Positions 30,840-40,480 of a DNA stretch of 64,000 bases are shown one piece after another. How positions within the stretch are numbered: the stretch's first letter is position 1; the number at the start of each line of letters is the position of its first letter. A model generated the notes under the pieces. That model searched no databases, was not told where the DNA came from, and was given only the letters and a program-made list of their open reading frames with translations. Position numbers and translations under genes: made by a program. The stretch is from Blepharisma stoltei (lineage: Eukaryota; Ciliophora; Heterotrichea; Heterotrichida; Blepharismidae): positions 941,501-1,005,500 of the forward strand of contig CAJZBQ010000058.1 in NCBI GenBank assembly GCA_914767885.1, given 5' to 3'.

Positions 30840-33082
30840 ATGTATAAAGCTGTACAAGGTGCAGTCAAGCTTACCCCTCCTCCTGCACTAGAAGCTTATT
30901 TCCAATGGGCCAGAGCACGTGGAATCCGATGGGACAAAATTGAGTACCCCGTCCTTTTTCCACCTGGATACATAGGATCACGAGCTATTGCACCTATACA
31001 GCCTGGGGAGCCCATTATTATAGCTCCAAATCCTTCACTGTTGACTACAAAAGTGGCGCTTAATAGCGAAATGGAAGAAATTTATGACCAAAATAAAGAC
31101 TTGTTCAGCGAGCGTAATTCACGCTACGAAGATCTGGTTTTAATTACCTTTTTAATATGAGAAAAATACAAAGGTGAGAACTCAGAGTGGTATGATTTTA
31201 TTGTGTCGCAGCCTGAGTGTCCAGAAGTACTACAAGACTGGTCAATTGAAGAAATAAAGGAGCTGCAAGATGAAGATTTGGAATATGAGGTAAAAAATAC
31301 GTAGTCAAAATCCCAGCTGGCAACTGAAATGAAGATTTATTCAAGCTGAAAAAAAGTAATTAAAAAATACCCACAGTATTTCAAGCCTGCTATGATGGTC
31401 TACAAAGAATTCAACTGAGCTTATAAAATAATCGGGACTCGAACCTTCGGAAAATTCGTCCCATATGCGACTTTTACACCTATAGGAGAATTCCTTAACC
31501 ACAACAATACAGAAACTTTTTACTGCTATGTCCACCCTGATGAAGTCCCTGATTCATCCTCAAGATATGATGGATTTAAAGATTTTGAAGACCATGACGA
31601 CGATATTGCTGACTCCCCCTCCGTGAGTGAACAAAAAAAATTTTGTTCACTCACGGGGGGGGGTTAATTTTTTTGTTTTAAAAAACATTTATATATAAAT
31701 TTTCTAAAAAATATTTTTTTCGAAATTCAAAAAAATCTAATTCGAAAAAATTGGAAAGAAATATTAATTTAATTTATAAAATTTATGTTTTAAAAAGCAA
31801 TTTGTTTAAAATTAAACAGAATTAGCTCTAGATTTCATTATACTAATTAGCATTTATATATCAAAATTTTTTTCCATAAAATTTTTTTCTGTTAAAAAAA
31901 TTTTTGTTCACTCACGGAGGGTGGGTTTTTGGGCAAAAAATAGCGATTTTTCTAATTGTTTTGTTCACTCACGGAGGGGGGGGAGTGAGAAAAATCCTAT
32001 TATTTCGGTTACTTGCCAGACATTGGTCTCTGTAAATAAAGAAGGGAATACAAATTTTGACGAGTCACTTAAAAATAAATTCAATAAAATTAAAAAAGAA
32101 GCTGAAGAAATTGATGGGGTGGAGTTTATGGAAAGTAATAGAAAATTAGAAATGAACAAAGAAGAATACCAGCCGCCTGGAGTTTTATTGTCAGAAAGTG
32201 ATGAAAAGCAGCTGAGAATTGTGGCTGGGCCTAATGATAGATATGAAGAAGGGTCTGAAGTGTATATGAGCTATGGAAGATACTCGAATAGACAGTTATT
32301 GTGTGTTTATGGGTTTTCACTTAAAGACAATATATATTATTTAGTATAAATAATTAATTTGCCCTGTTGAAATATAATGACAGTCACAAAGCATTAAATA
32401 GGGATATATAATTACGCAAGAATTAAGCCCAACCTAACCCATTTCACAAATAACCCAGAACAAATCAGACATATAAGAAGCTTCAAGCTTGATAGACCTT
32501 GCGCATTTAAAATAAGGGCGCAACATTTGTGTTTAGATCTTATAAGAGCTATAAGAGCCTTAAGATGGAAAAGCTCTATGTCAGAAAAAGCTTTTTTCAA
32601 CCCAGCAGACATTGAGTTAGAGCTCGAAACCTTTGAACATGCCAAATTTATATTAGAAAGGTGGCTATCTTGCTATCCGACCTCATATGAGCAGGATTTG
32701 CAGCTTCTCCAAGAAAACCCTCCAATGAGGCTTTATTTTGCTGTAAAATCTAGTTTAGTTAACTTATAGAAGCGAAGTCAAAAGAATTTTGAAAAAACAA
32801 ATTCAGCTGATTAATGTCACTATTGGGATCCTGCTGAAGCTTAGAACGCAGATGGATCTAGATTTAGCGTTGATTCCAATAGAAGAATATGAGCAACAAG
32901 AAGAAGTATTCTGACTATAATAAATTTTATTCAGAAAATCTGAATGCTAGTAATAATTTTTTTTATTTTAGAAATTAAAATTTGAAAAAATTTAAAAATA
33001 AATTAATTATGGTATACAAGAAAATAGAAGAGCTATAGATTCGTATTTGAGGTCTTTAAAATCATCACAATTAAGTAGTTAA
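30840..33082 (+). CDS. SET-domain methyltransferase, SETD3/LSMT-like
   Basis: Split SET domain of the SETD3/Rubisco-LSMT class: IGSRAIAPIQPGEPIII, then a long helical insert, EFLNHNNTE (the NH signature), and YMSYGRYSNRQLLCVYGF at the SET-C. A C-terminal Rubis-subs-bind-like helical region includes LTYRSEVKRILKKQIQLIN and QENRRAIDSYLRSLKSSQ. Such enzymes methylate Lys or His on non-histone proteins such as actin; the substrate here is unknown. A 15-nt intron is at 31290-31304 and a 16-nt intron at 32743-32758. Inserts lie at about 31610, 32335 and 32916. Several Trp are TGA. The stop TAA is 10 bp from the stop of the convergent gene. Confidence 0.88.
31610..31985. mobile_element. Full-length MITE flanked by TG, reverse orientation
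   Basis: Inverted repeats are typical (ACTCCCCCTCCGTGAGTGAA and CACTCACGGAGGGGGGGGAG). The flanking dinucleotide is TG at 31610-31611 and 31986-31987, not TA. Excision at TG gives DDDIA-EKNPIISV. A TA pair outside the element (31604, 31998) gives DDD-IISVTCQ. Confidence 0.85.
32335..32412. other. IES, ~78 bp
   Basis: TA at 32335-32336 and 32413-32414. Excision gives SLKDNI-YARIKPNLTH. Confidence 0.75.
32916..33014. other. IES, 99 bp
   Basis: TA at 32916-32917 and 33015-33016. Excision gives QEEVFWL-QENRRAIDS; without it the protein ends 22 residues early. Confidence 0.7.
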
Positions 33083-33092
33083 ATATAATTAG

Positions 33093-34230
33093 TTAATTTT
33101 CTTGGCATGCCATTTTCATCCTTGTTAAATACCTTAAACTGTCTCTTCGTTTCTCATTAGGAGCTATATAAGATAAATCAATATAACTAGGAATTTCTTT
33201 TATTTTTACAATCTCAAAGTTTTTTTTGTTATTTTGGTTGCAAAGGTTGAGTTTTCTGCCTTCTTTTGAACCTATATATATTTTCCTTAATTTATCCATA
33301 ATATTATTTTCTTATAAAAATAGCAGGAAAATTAAAAGAAATCTCTATATATGATTTGAATTTAAAAATGAAGTAGATTTCCATTCATTTTGATGTTTAT
33401 GAAACATAGATACAGGATCATTTTTTCTTTTATTTAAATTAGGTGTATGCGCCCTAGATGATAAACACTTACTCCCCCCCCTCCGTGAGTGAACAAAAAA
33501 ATTTTGTTCACTCACGGAGGGGGTTAATTTTTTTTTTTTTTTTAAAAAACATTTTATATATAAATTTTATGAAAAATATTTTTTTCGAAATTAAAAAAAA
33601 TCTAATTCGCAAAAAATTGGAAAGCAAATATTAATTTAATTTATAAAATTTATGTTTTAAAAAGCAATTCGTTTGAAATTAAACAGAATTAGCTCTAGAT
33701 TTCATTATACTAATTATCATTTATATATCAAAATTTTTTTCCATAAAAATTTTTTCTATTAAAAAAATTGTTGTTCACTCACGGAGGGTGGGTTTTTGGG
33801 CAAAAAATAGCGATTTTTCTAATTGTTTTGTTCACTCACGGAGGGGGGGGGAGTTAGCACTTTGTGGTCTTAGCTGGGCTAGTGGTTTCCTTTTTTGCTC
33901 TTTTTTGATTTTTAAGCCAAACTTGAATTTTGATTTTTTTATTTCTTCAAGAGTTTTCCTTATTATTACTTTGGGGTTGTGTAGGTCTTCTTCAATTGAG
34001 GGACTTTCGCTCATTTCAGGGATATTTTCTTTATTAGATTCTTGGATACTTTTAAGAGTCCCAAAATGGTACTTCGATGGTAAGTGGCCATAATCTTCAT
34101 CTTCCTCAAAAGAATTATCAAAGGTACGACAGTGATAAGAGTTTGGTTTCGATTTTTGGCAATATTCAGAATGCCCTGAATATATTTCTCGTGGATTGGT
34201 CTTAGAATTCGTCGATTTCATGTATTCCAT
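33093..34230 (-). CDS. Unknown basic protein with HYLS1-like motif
   Basis: Starts MEYMKSTNSKTNPREI. A Ser/Glu/Lys-rich N-terminal half is followed, after removal of the MITE at 33470-33854, by KCLSSRAHTPNLNKRK and NDPVSMFHKHQNEWKS, then (IES at 33288-33347 removed) RKIYIGSKEGRKLNLCNQNN and the end LRYLTRMKMACQEN. The DPV-x2-F-x5-EW pattern recalls the conserved box of centriolar HYLS1-type proteins, which would suit a ciliate, but that is a weak match and I leave the gene unnamed. The stop is TAA at 33093-33095. Confidence 0.65.
33288..33347. other. IES, 60 bp
   Basis: TA at 33288-33289 and 33348-33349. Excision gives FLNSNHI-RKIYIGSKEG. Confidence 0.75.
33470..33854. mobile_element. Full-length CTCCGTGAG-type MITE, reverse orientation
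   Basis: 385 bp, TA at 33470-33471 and 33855-33856. The hairpin end is on the left and the tandem-repeat end on the right, the mirror of 28954-29338. Excision gives RPQSA-KCLSSRAH. Confidence 0.92.
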
Positions 34231-34365
34231 TTTTGAAATTTAAATAAGAATGTAATTATAAAACTATAGAGAGTCCTTATTTATAATCCAAAAAAGCCTT
34301 ATCTGCTTTTAAAACACGAGAGAAATTTACTATAAATGCTATTATTAGGAATAATAGAAAAAAGA

Positions 34366-36609
34366 TTATTGTTCAACATCTTTGCTTTGCCCATTTTTCA
34401 CGAGCCTCTGATACTCCTCTTTAAGGCAGGCAATTGTTTGCTCGTTTTTATAAGTATTAAAAGCAATATCAACGATTTGCTTCTTTATCATATCCAGATC
34501 TTTTTTAAGCTGCATTTTCAGAAGAACATAATAATAAAATGGCTCAGTGCGGAATTAGTTCTCTCCGAGAACTATTCCTTCCTTCGCTTTTATTATTATG
34601 GGGTTCAGTTTTCCACGTGGGCTTTTATCAGCAACACCAATATGGAATACCGCATAGGGTATTTCTTTGGTCCAAGATACTAAGAACACCTATGTTTGCT
34701 GCTTGACACACCCGAGGAGGGTGACCCTTAGGCGGAACACGCGCAGGAGTCAAGTTCGGGCGAGGCAATGCTGCCGGTGCGGGATTTCTGGCCCGCTGGG
34801 GATGGAACTTTATAGAATGGCTTGGTCGGGCTAACCGGTCCAAGATTGCTTGGTGACGTCACCGGTGGGAGTTAAAAGGATGGGCTTAAGCATGCCTAAA
34901 TTATCCTGCTGAAGAAATCAAAACACCTTAAATATCTAAGTAAGTAAGTAAGTAAGTAAGCATTTTTCAGAAGAACAGTTGGGTCAACAACTTCTTCAAT
35001 GGTCTGAACAAAGACCGAAACCATTTTGCATGAAGGTTTTACTTCGCATTCTTCATCTTTCTCAATTTCTTTACACTCAACTTTTAGACTTACTGCTGGC
35101 TCTTTTCTTTTTTTATATTTTTTCTTACCCTTTTTTCTTTCACAATTATTTTATTTTTTTATAAAATAATTTATTAATTTTTTAAAAAATATTTTTTAAG
35201 AGATTTAGGGACTGTTGGGTCCTGAAATGACCCTACGACCAAGCCTGATATGAACTCATTTTCTTCAGGAGTCAAATCAACTGATTTTATTTGGAGCCAC
35301 TGCCAAGAATGAAGTTTAATCTCGTCTAAACTTGCAAATCCTGTGCAAATATCAGCAGGATTTTCAATATAAACCCCATCTGTCGTATTTCCTTTGAAAG
35401 CCCACTTGCAGGACAGAAAACTGACGTTGAAGGCTGAAACAGGCGCTCTGCACTCTCTGCAGAAACAAGTTTGAGCTTCACTCAAATATTCAAAGGTAAA
35501 ATTATTTCCTATGTATACGAATTCTTTGGCTTTGAAAATAGGGCAGGGAGGATTACTGCATTTTACCTCAAAATAGCAGCCATTATTTTCTAGCTGCTTT
35601 TGGGATATCTTTTTTGGGTTTTATTAAATTTTTATAAAAATTTTATTTTTTTTGGGTAAATTTATATAGGGATAGTATAGTTTGGGACGAGCAGAAGTGT
35701 TTGGCTCTTCAAAATGGATTTCGATGCCATTTTCTGCAATAAAATTATTTTTTTTCAAAAGTACAGCATCTTTAATGCTGATGCAATTCCGGATAAAACT
35801 TATAAAATGTCGAGTTTTTTCGTCCTCTTCATTTAAGGCTAAAGTTGATTCATAAATAACAAGCCAGTGGTCTATTGTTTCTCTGAAGCTTGGTTTTGAT
35901 AGCAGTCTATCAAGAAACTCGTAAGACATTGATTTAAACCGCTCATCAGAATACACATTATTTGGTATATATATTCAAAATAAACAATTTTTATTAAAAA
36001 ATTGGAAATAAATTAGTATAAAAAATTTTTAAAAAATCACCACATTATCAGGGTTCAAGGACTTGATCCAGTTTCAGAATTTGATTTCTGTAGGGTCAGT
36101 TCTGATCTGCTTAGCGTTCCACGCGAAGAAATTCCTCACTCCCCCTCCATGAGTGAACAAAAAACTTTTGTTCGCTACAATTTATATAAATTTTTATATT
36201 AAAATATTTTTAAATTAAAAAAATTAAAAATTGAAAAGCAAATATTAATTTAATTTCTAAAATTAAACAGATTTCATTATACTAATATCACTTATACATC
36301 GAATTTTTTGGGCCAAAAATAGGGATTTTTTTCAATGGTTTTGTTCGCTTACAGAGGCTGAGTCAGAATCTTTTTCCTTTGGTGCTCCTTCTCCTTTGGA
36401 CCAACTTTTGAGAGCAAGGTTTTCTCCATTAGTCTTTTCTCCTGCCTACATAAAAAATACGCTTGGAGTTTATTTCTTGGACATGAGCGATAATAATGAC
36501 CTAAACTGGAGGCATCAGGCTCAGTTTTGGGTAGGACCTGTAAAGAGACTTCGTACGGGTTCTCGACGTTTGCTGGGAAAGTTTTAAATTGTGAGTTTGC
36601 TCCAATCAT
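34366..36609 (-). CDS. Unknown Cys-containing protein
   Basis: Starts MIGANSQFKTFPANVENPYE. After five inserts are removed the chain contains a helical region (FRETIDHWLVIYESTLALNE) and two Cys pairs that may bind metal (KCSNPPCP and CFCRECRAPVS). A conserved-looking segment follows (LHSWQWLQIKSVDLTPEENE), then a Lys-rich patch (CERKKGKKKYKKRKEP) and a helical C-terminus (LLKMQLKKDLDMIKKQIVDI). I do not recognise the family. The inserts are a retroposon (34529), three short IESs and a MITE with TC flanks (36136). FWNWIK uses TGA for its first Trp. The stop is TAA at 34366-34368. Confidence 0.72.
34529..34959 (+). mobile_element. SINE-like retroposon with (TAAG)n tail
   Basis: Target duplication GCATTTTCAGAAGAACA at 34512-34528 and, with one extra T, 34960-34977. 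Begins near AAAATGGCTCAGTGC, contains CACCCGAGGAGGGTGACCCT (shared with the copy at 58434), and ends in about six TAAG units. Confidence 0.9.
35147..35196. other. IES, 50 bp
   Basis: TA at 35147-35148 and 35197-35198. Excision gives TVPKSL-NCERKKGKK in the reverse-strand gene. Confidence 0.6.
35606..35662. other. IES, ~57 bp
   Basis: TA at 35606-35607 and 35663-35664; other in-frame TA choices nearby differ by a few residues. Gives LYYPYI-SQKQLENNG. Confidence 0.55.
35959..36045. other. IES, 87 bp
   Basis: TA at 35959-35960 and 36046-36047 within the shared 8-mer ATAATGTG (coding strand). Excision gives SLNPDN-VYSDERFKS. Confidence 0.7.
36136..36362. mobile_element. Shortened MITE flanked by TC, 227 bp
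   Basis: Ends ACTCCCCCTCCATGAGTGAA and TTCGCTTACAGAGGCTGAG. The flanks are TC at 36136-36137 and 36363-36364. Excision at these gives KKIL-RNFFAWNAKQ in frame; no nearby TA pair exists on the exon side. Confidence 0.8.
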
Positions 36610-36715
36610 ATTTATATTATATTTTTATCTTAACCTGGCATTTAAAGGCACCAAATTTAAATTCCTGAAGAGATTTAGTGGTGATGGGAGAATATAAGAA
36701 AATTCGCTTTGAAAT

Positions 36716-36926
36716 ATGAAGAAAAATGATGATCATTTAGACATTATGTAATATTTATTTAATAATTATAATAGGCACAAAAGTTAATAAATTGGTAGTG
36801 AATTCAAGTAAAGACATAAATCCATTTAATATCAGAAAACCAGTATATAGGCCAGTGCAAACTTCCTTAAATCTCATAACTCAAAAAACAGGTAAAGAGC
36901 CGCAAGTTGTGGCTTCAAATTTATAA
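36716..36926 (+). CDS. Possible small gene
   Basis: ATG at 36716 gives MKKNDDHL. If a 34-bp TA-bounded insert (36738-36771) is removed, the frame continues GTKVNKLVVNSSKDINPFNI and RKPVYRPVQTSLNLI, then QTGKEPQVVASNL-like sequence to TAA. About 58 residues. The insert would be the shortest here, and there is no homology, so support is weak. Confidence 0.35.
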
Positions 36927-37288
36927 AATGCAAAATTAAAATAAATTCATCGTAGTTACTTATGGTTTAATTATTAATTCTTTTAAATAGCACTAATTAT
37001 ATAAGAGGATATAATATGAAAATAAAGGCAAGAAAATTTCAGAATTAAAAGTTTAAAAAATGACACAAATGAGTGATAAAAATGCCATTGAAAGTAAAAA
37101 TCCTTATGTTTTTTTTTTAATATCATTAATATAAAATAAGGGAAAATGCTCAAATTCCAGATTAATATTTTATTAAAAATGGTGGCGAAATAGCACGTCC
37201 TTATAATAGGGAAGGTCGGTATCTTGAAAAAGGCTTGGAAACCTTGTGGAAGGGAGGAAGGCGCTCAGAAATGTGTGTATCCGGCAAG

Positions 37289-37449
37289 TATTATAGAAAA
37301 TTCCCTTTAATAGCCAGCCCTATCAGTGGGTGAATTGTCCGCTACAATTACAATTTGGTCCAACCAAAATTATTAGTTTTGGTCGGGCCCAAATTGTAAA
37401 CTCAGCGGGCTATTCACCCACTGATAGGACTATTAAAGGGAATTACGTA
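37289..37449. mobile_element. Nested inverted-repeat element, ~161 bp
   Basis: Arms AATTCCCTTTAATAGCCAGC and TCCTATCAGTGGGTGAAT pair with ATTCACCCACTGATAGGACT and TTAAAGGGAATT. TA flanks fall between CCGGCAAG and GCTTGATTT of the host retroposon. Confidence 0.8.
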
Positions 37450-37812
37450 TAGCTTGATTTGGTGTGGTGAGATATCTCTTCCTTCGTCCAGAAGAGTTTT
37501 TCCCCATGAAGAGTTGGAAAAGGGAGTCAGTGCTGCCTAGGACACCCTTAGGCTAATCGGAAAACTCCTTTCGCGATGCAATGTGTGTGTTCTGAGCAGC
37601 AAGTTTCCATCATGGTCGGCAAATGACTAGAAAAATTTTATTTCTCCACTGTTATTCATTAATAGAACTTTTTTCTCGTATCGGTTATAATAAATGTCCG
37701 ATGCGCCATCATCGGGCAGCCTGTATATTTAATAATGACTTTTCCTCGGCAAAAAACCGTTAAAATTCCATCAAATTTATTACGAGAAAAAAAAATTCGA
37801 CCAAAAAATACC

Positions 37813-38143
37813 TAACTCCCCCCCCTCCGTGAGTGAACAAAACCATTAGAAAAATCCCTATTTTTTGCCCAAAACCCCACCCTCCGTGAGTGAACAAAAA
37901 TTTTTTTAATAGAAAAAAAAATTAATATATAAATGATAATTAGTATAATGAAATCTAGAGCTAATTCTGTTTAATTTTAAATGAATTGCTTTTTAAAGCA
38001 TAAATTTTTTATATATTAAATTAATATTTGCTTTCCAATTTTTGCGAATTAGGATTTTTTTAAATTTCGAAAAAAAAAAAATTTTTTTATAAAATTTATA
38101 TATGAACAAAAATTTTTTTGTTCACTCACGGAGGGGGGGGGAG
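37813..38143. mobile_element. CTCCGTGAG-type MITE nested in retroposon
   Basis: 331 bp; TA at 37813-37814 and 38144-38145. Same layout as the copy at 28954 but with the right-hand hairpin shortened. Confidence 0.9.
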
Positions 38144-38470
38144 TAAGGGAAAACTCACAGTACCAAAAATGTTCTGATCAAATGACACGGAGTTGATTTC
38201 TCGAATTTTCTGGAAGGCAATCTTCTTGATGAACTTCATTGTGGCCAGTGTTTCTGATAGTCGCAAAGTTCTCGCATGTGAGGAGTAACGCAGTGGAAGG
38301 ACATCTCCAGACTGACAAGAAGCGGCTGAGCAATAATAGAGGTGAGTTATAGCCTTCAGGCCTGTATGGGGCTTCTCTATAAAAGTTAATGCTATGTTAA
38401 TTCCAGATGCTTGAATTTTTATTAATACTTATAAATTTTTTATATACTCAAATAATAATACCTTTAATAA

Positions 38471-39000
38471 TTTTATATGCATTAAAATGGCGACAATACC
38501 AACCTGCACTGTTGGCGCTACGGTCTAGACCTTATGGCTACGGCGAACTGGGAATCGAGAAATAAATGCAGCCTCAGGCAATATATAATGAGTTGATTTT
38601 GGCTGCTTTCCTATGGTTGGAAATGGAGGTGCCCGGCATTATCCTTTGGATCTGAGGACCCATGGGCATTCCTCTTTCGAAAAAACTGTGATAGTGAAGG
38701 ATTGCACTTCCACATCCGACAGATCCAAGGATTCTTGAAGTCAAGCTACTCCAATCACCACTTGCATGCTTGAAGTCAAGCTACTCCAATCACCACTTGC
38801 ATAGCCACATAAATCCATAAGCAGCTCACTCAAGACTAAGGCGGCAAGACAAGGAGAGACGGAAGGTATCAGAAGTGGCATCCGTTTTCAGGGGAAAGAC
38901 CTTCTGGGCCGGAGTCGAAAAGCTTTAGAGCCTTTCGTATGGGAGGTCTTTGGTGACTGCGTCACCAACATGGCTAAAACCTGACTTAAATAACCTAACC
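38471..39000 (+). mobile_element. SINE-like retroposon with internal tandem duplication
   Basis: The 5' end AAAATGGCGACAATACCAAC is at about 38484. A unit starting TTGAAGTCAAGCTACTCCAA is repeated in tandem at about 38732 and 38768. The 3' part shares TCGAAAAGCTTTAGAG-like and GTGACTGCGTCACC sequences with the reverse copy at 51635. The target duplication is weak (CCTTTAATAA against CCCTTAATAA). Confidence 0.7.
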
Positions 39001-39101
39001 CTTAATAAATTGTAATTTTATTTTTTTTAATAAAAAATAAATTAAAGAAAAATTTTATGTTTTTATTTATTTTGCTTTAAATTTAGGTACCTAAAATATC
39101 T

Positions 39102-39404
39102 TACTCCCCCTCCTTAAGTGAAAAAATTTTGTTCACTCACTGAAGGGGGTATATAAATTTATAGAAATAATTTTTTTTCAAAATTTACTAAACCCCACTT
39201 CGCCAAAATTTAAAAGCAAATATAAATTTAATTTGTAAAATTTATGTTTTAAAACGTAATTTGTTTAAAATTAAACAGAATTAGCTGGAGATTTCATTAT
39301 ATTCATTGCATTTATATATCATTTTTTTCGCTTACAGACGGTGGTTGTTGGGAAAATAATAGGGATCTTTCCAATGGTTTTGCTCGTTCACGGAGGGGGA
39401 GTTA
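39102..39404. mobile_element. CTCC-type MITE, diverged, 303 bp
   Basis: Ends CTCCCCCTCCTTAAGTGAAA and TCGTTCACGGAGGGGGAGT; TA at 39102-39103 and 39405-39406. Confidence 0.82.
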
Positions 39405-39414
39405 GTTGCTTATT

Positions 39415-40415
39415 AGTTTAGGTTTTTATGTGTTGTACCTTCTTCTAAAGGATGTTTTAGACCGAAGCCAATTTCTTTTAAATCCCAATTAGTAACGTCA
39501 GAATTTATCTTGCAGAGCAAGCATTCAAAGAAGACCAACCCACCCACCCACCAAAAAGGGCCAGAGGGTTTTCAAAGGTCACGCTTGATATTCTCCCCAA
39601 CATAATTCCAGCACTAATTCCGCCAAGGGTCACCCTCCTTAAGTGTGTCAGATAGAAAAACTATATGCCTCCTTCTTCCAACCTATTCGGTAATTCCATA
39701 TTGGCATAGTGGACAAAGTCTACGTGGAAAAAAGACGCTATAATAATATATTGCTGAGGAGGAAAATTTCTTTGAGATGGCCGATATAAAACCAACCCCA
39801 CCCTCCTCAATATAAAACTAGTTTTGATAATAAGAAATATATGAGAAATTGTATTATTTTCACTTCTATACTATTAAACCACGATTTATAGCATTTTCAT
39901 ATATATAGTTAATACTTCATTCATATCTCTATTATATGCAAAATTTTTATATGGTAAAATGTTTACTAATGAATAAGAGAGTTAATAGAGAAATACGCTG
40001 AATTCGCTTTATTATCGCATTTTAAGCATAAACCCAGTCGAATTCAGCATTGAGGTTGATAGACACAAATACATCAATTCAAGCATAATTATGGATCATA
40101 GATGCATACAATCTAGCATTGATTTGGCTAATTTAATGCGTTTCAACAAATTTAATATGCTTAAATAGCTGATTTTACATATATCTTATTTATACTTAAT
40201 ACAAAAATATTAGCTAAATTTGCTATCCAAATAAAAATTCTATATATAGTAGGGATATTAAATATATGTGTAAAATGCTATAAATCGCTGTTTAATAGCG
40301 TAGAAGTGAAAATACTGCAATTTCCTATATGTTTTTTATTATCAAAACTAGTTTGGTATTGTTTTCCTTTGTTTTCATACTTCACAAGGAGACAACCACT
40401 TCCGTAAGTAGCCAT
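39415..40415 (-). CDS. Possible small gene broken by palindrome and retroposon
   Basis: Reverse-strand ATG at 40415 gives MATYGSGCLLVKYENKGKQY, which runs straight into the palindrome copy. Beyond it and a reversed retroposon, an open frame reads VFFECLLCKINSDVTNWDLK, then EIGFGLKHPLEEGTTHKNLN, and ends at TAA (39415-39417). Both parts look coding and share CLL-type Cys motifs, but I could not define the joint. They may be two exons of one gene with about 0.8 kb eliminated, or a gene fragment. Confidence 0.4.
39535..39745 (-). mobile_element. SINE-like retroposon fragment, reversed
   Basis: The reverse complement matches the copy at 34600-34710 (TTCCACGTAG, CACTATGCCAATATGGAATT, GAGGGTGACCCTT). 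The tail in this copy is TGGTGGGTGGGTGGG, a GGTG repeat without TA. Confidence 0.7.
39788..40361. repeat. Imperfect palindrome ~574 bp (copy 2)
   Basis: Left arm AACTAGTTTTGATAATAAGA and TTCACTTCTATACTATTAAA pair with right arm TTTAATAGCGTAGAAGTGAA and TTATTATCAAAACTAGTT. The central part (TTAATAGAGAAATACGCTGA, ATCAATTCAAGCATAATTAT) matches copy 1 at 4674-5268. Confidence 0.8.
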
Positions 40416-40480
40416 TTTATTATTATCATACCTAAAGTATCACATTTTTAAAGTATACAGTGTCCATAAATAATATTTAG

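Larger units (their letters stand above)
37163..38398 (+). mobile_element. SINE-like retroposon with two nested insertions
   Basis: Target duplication AATTCCAGAT at 37153-37162 and 38399-38408. The 5' end is AAAAATGGTGGCGAAATAGC; the tail is AAAGTTAATGCTATGTTAA. A TIR element (37289-37449) and a full MITE (37813-38143) interrupt it, so the retroposon is the oldest layer. Confidence 0.78.

Noticed and set aside
31921-32349. ORF beginning MGFWAKNSDFSNCFVHSRRG
   Set aside because: The same peptide appears at 33788 because both start in MITE ends. Only the part after 31998 is genuine (SET gene exon).
34336-35164. Forward-strand ORFs of 61-115 codons
   Set aside because: The reverse strand reads as a coherent Lys/Glu-rich C-terminus that joins upstream exons across the retroposon; the forward ORFs are its antisense.
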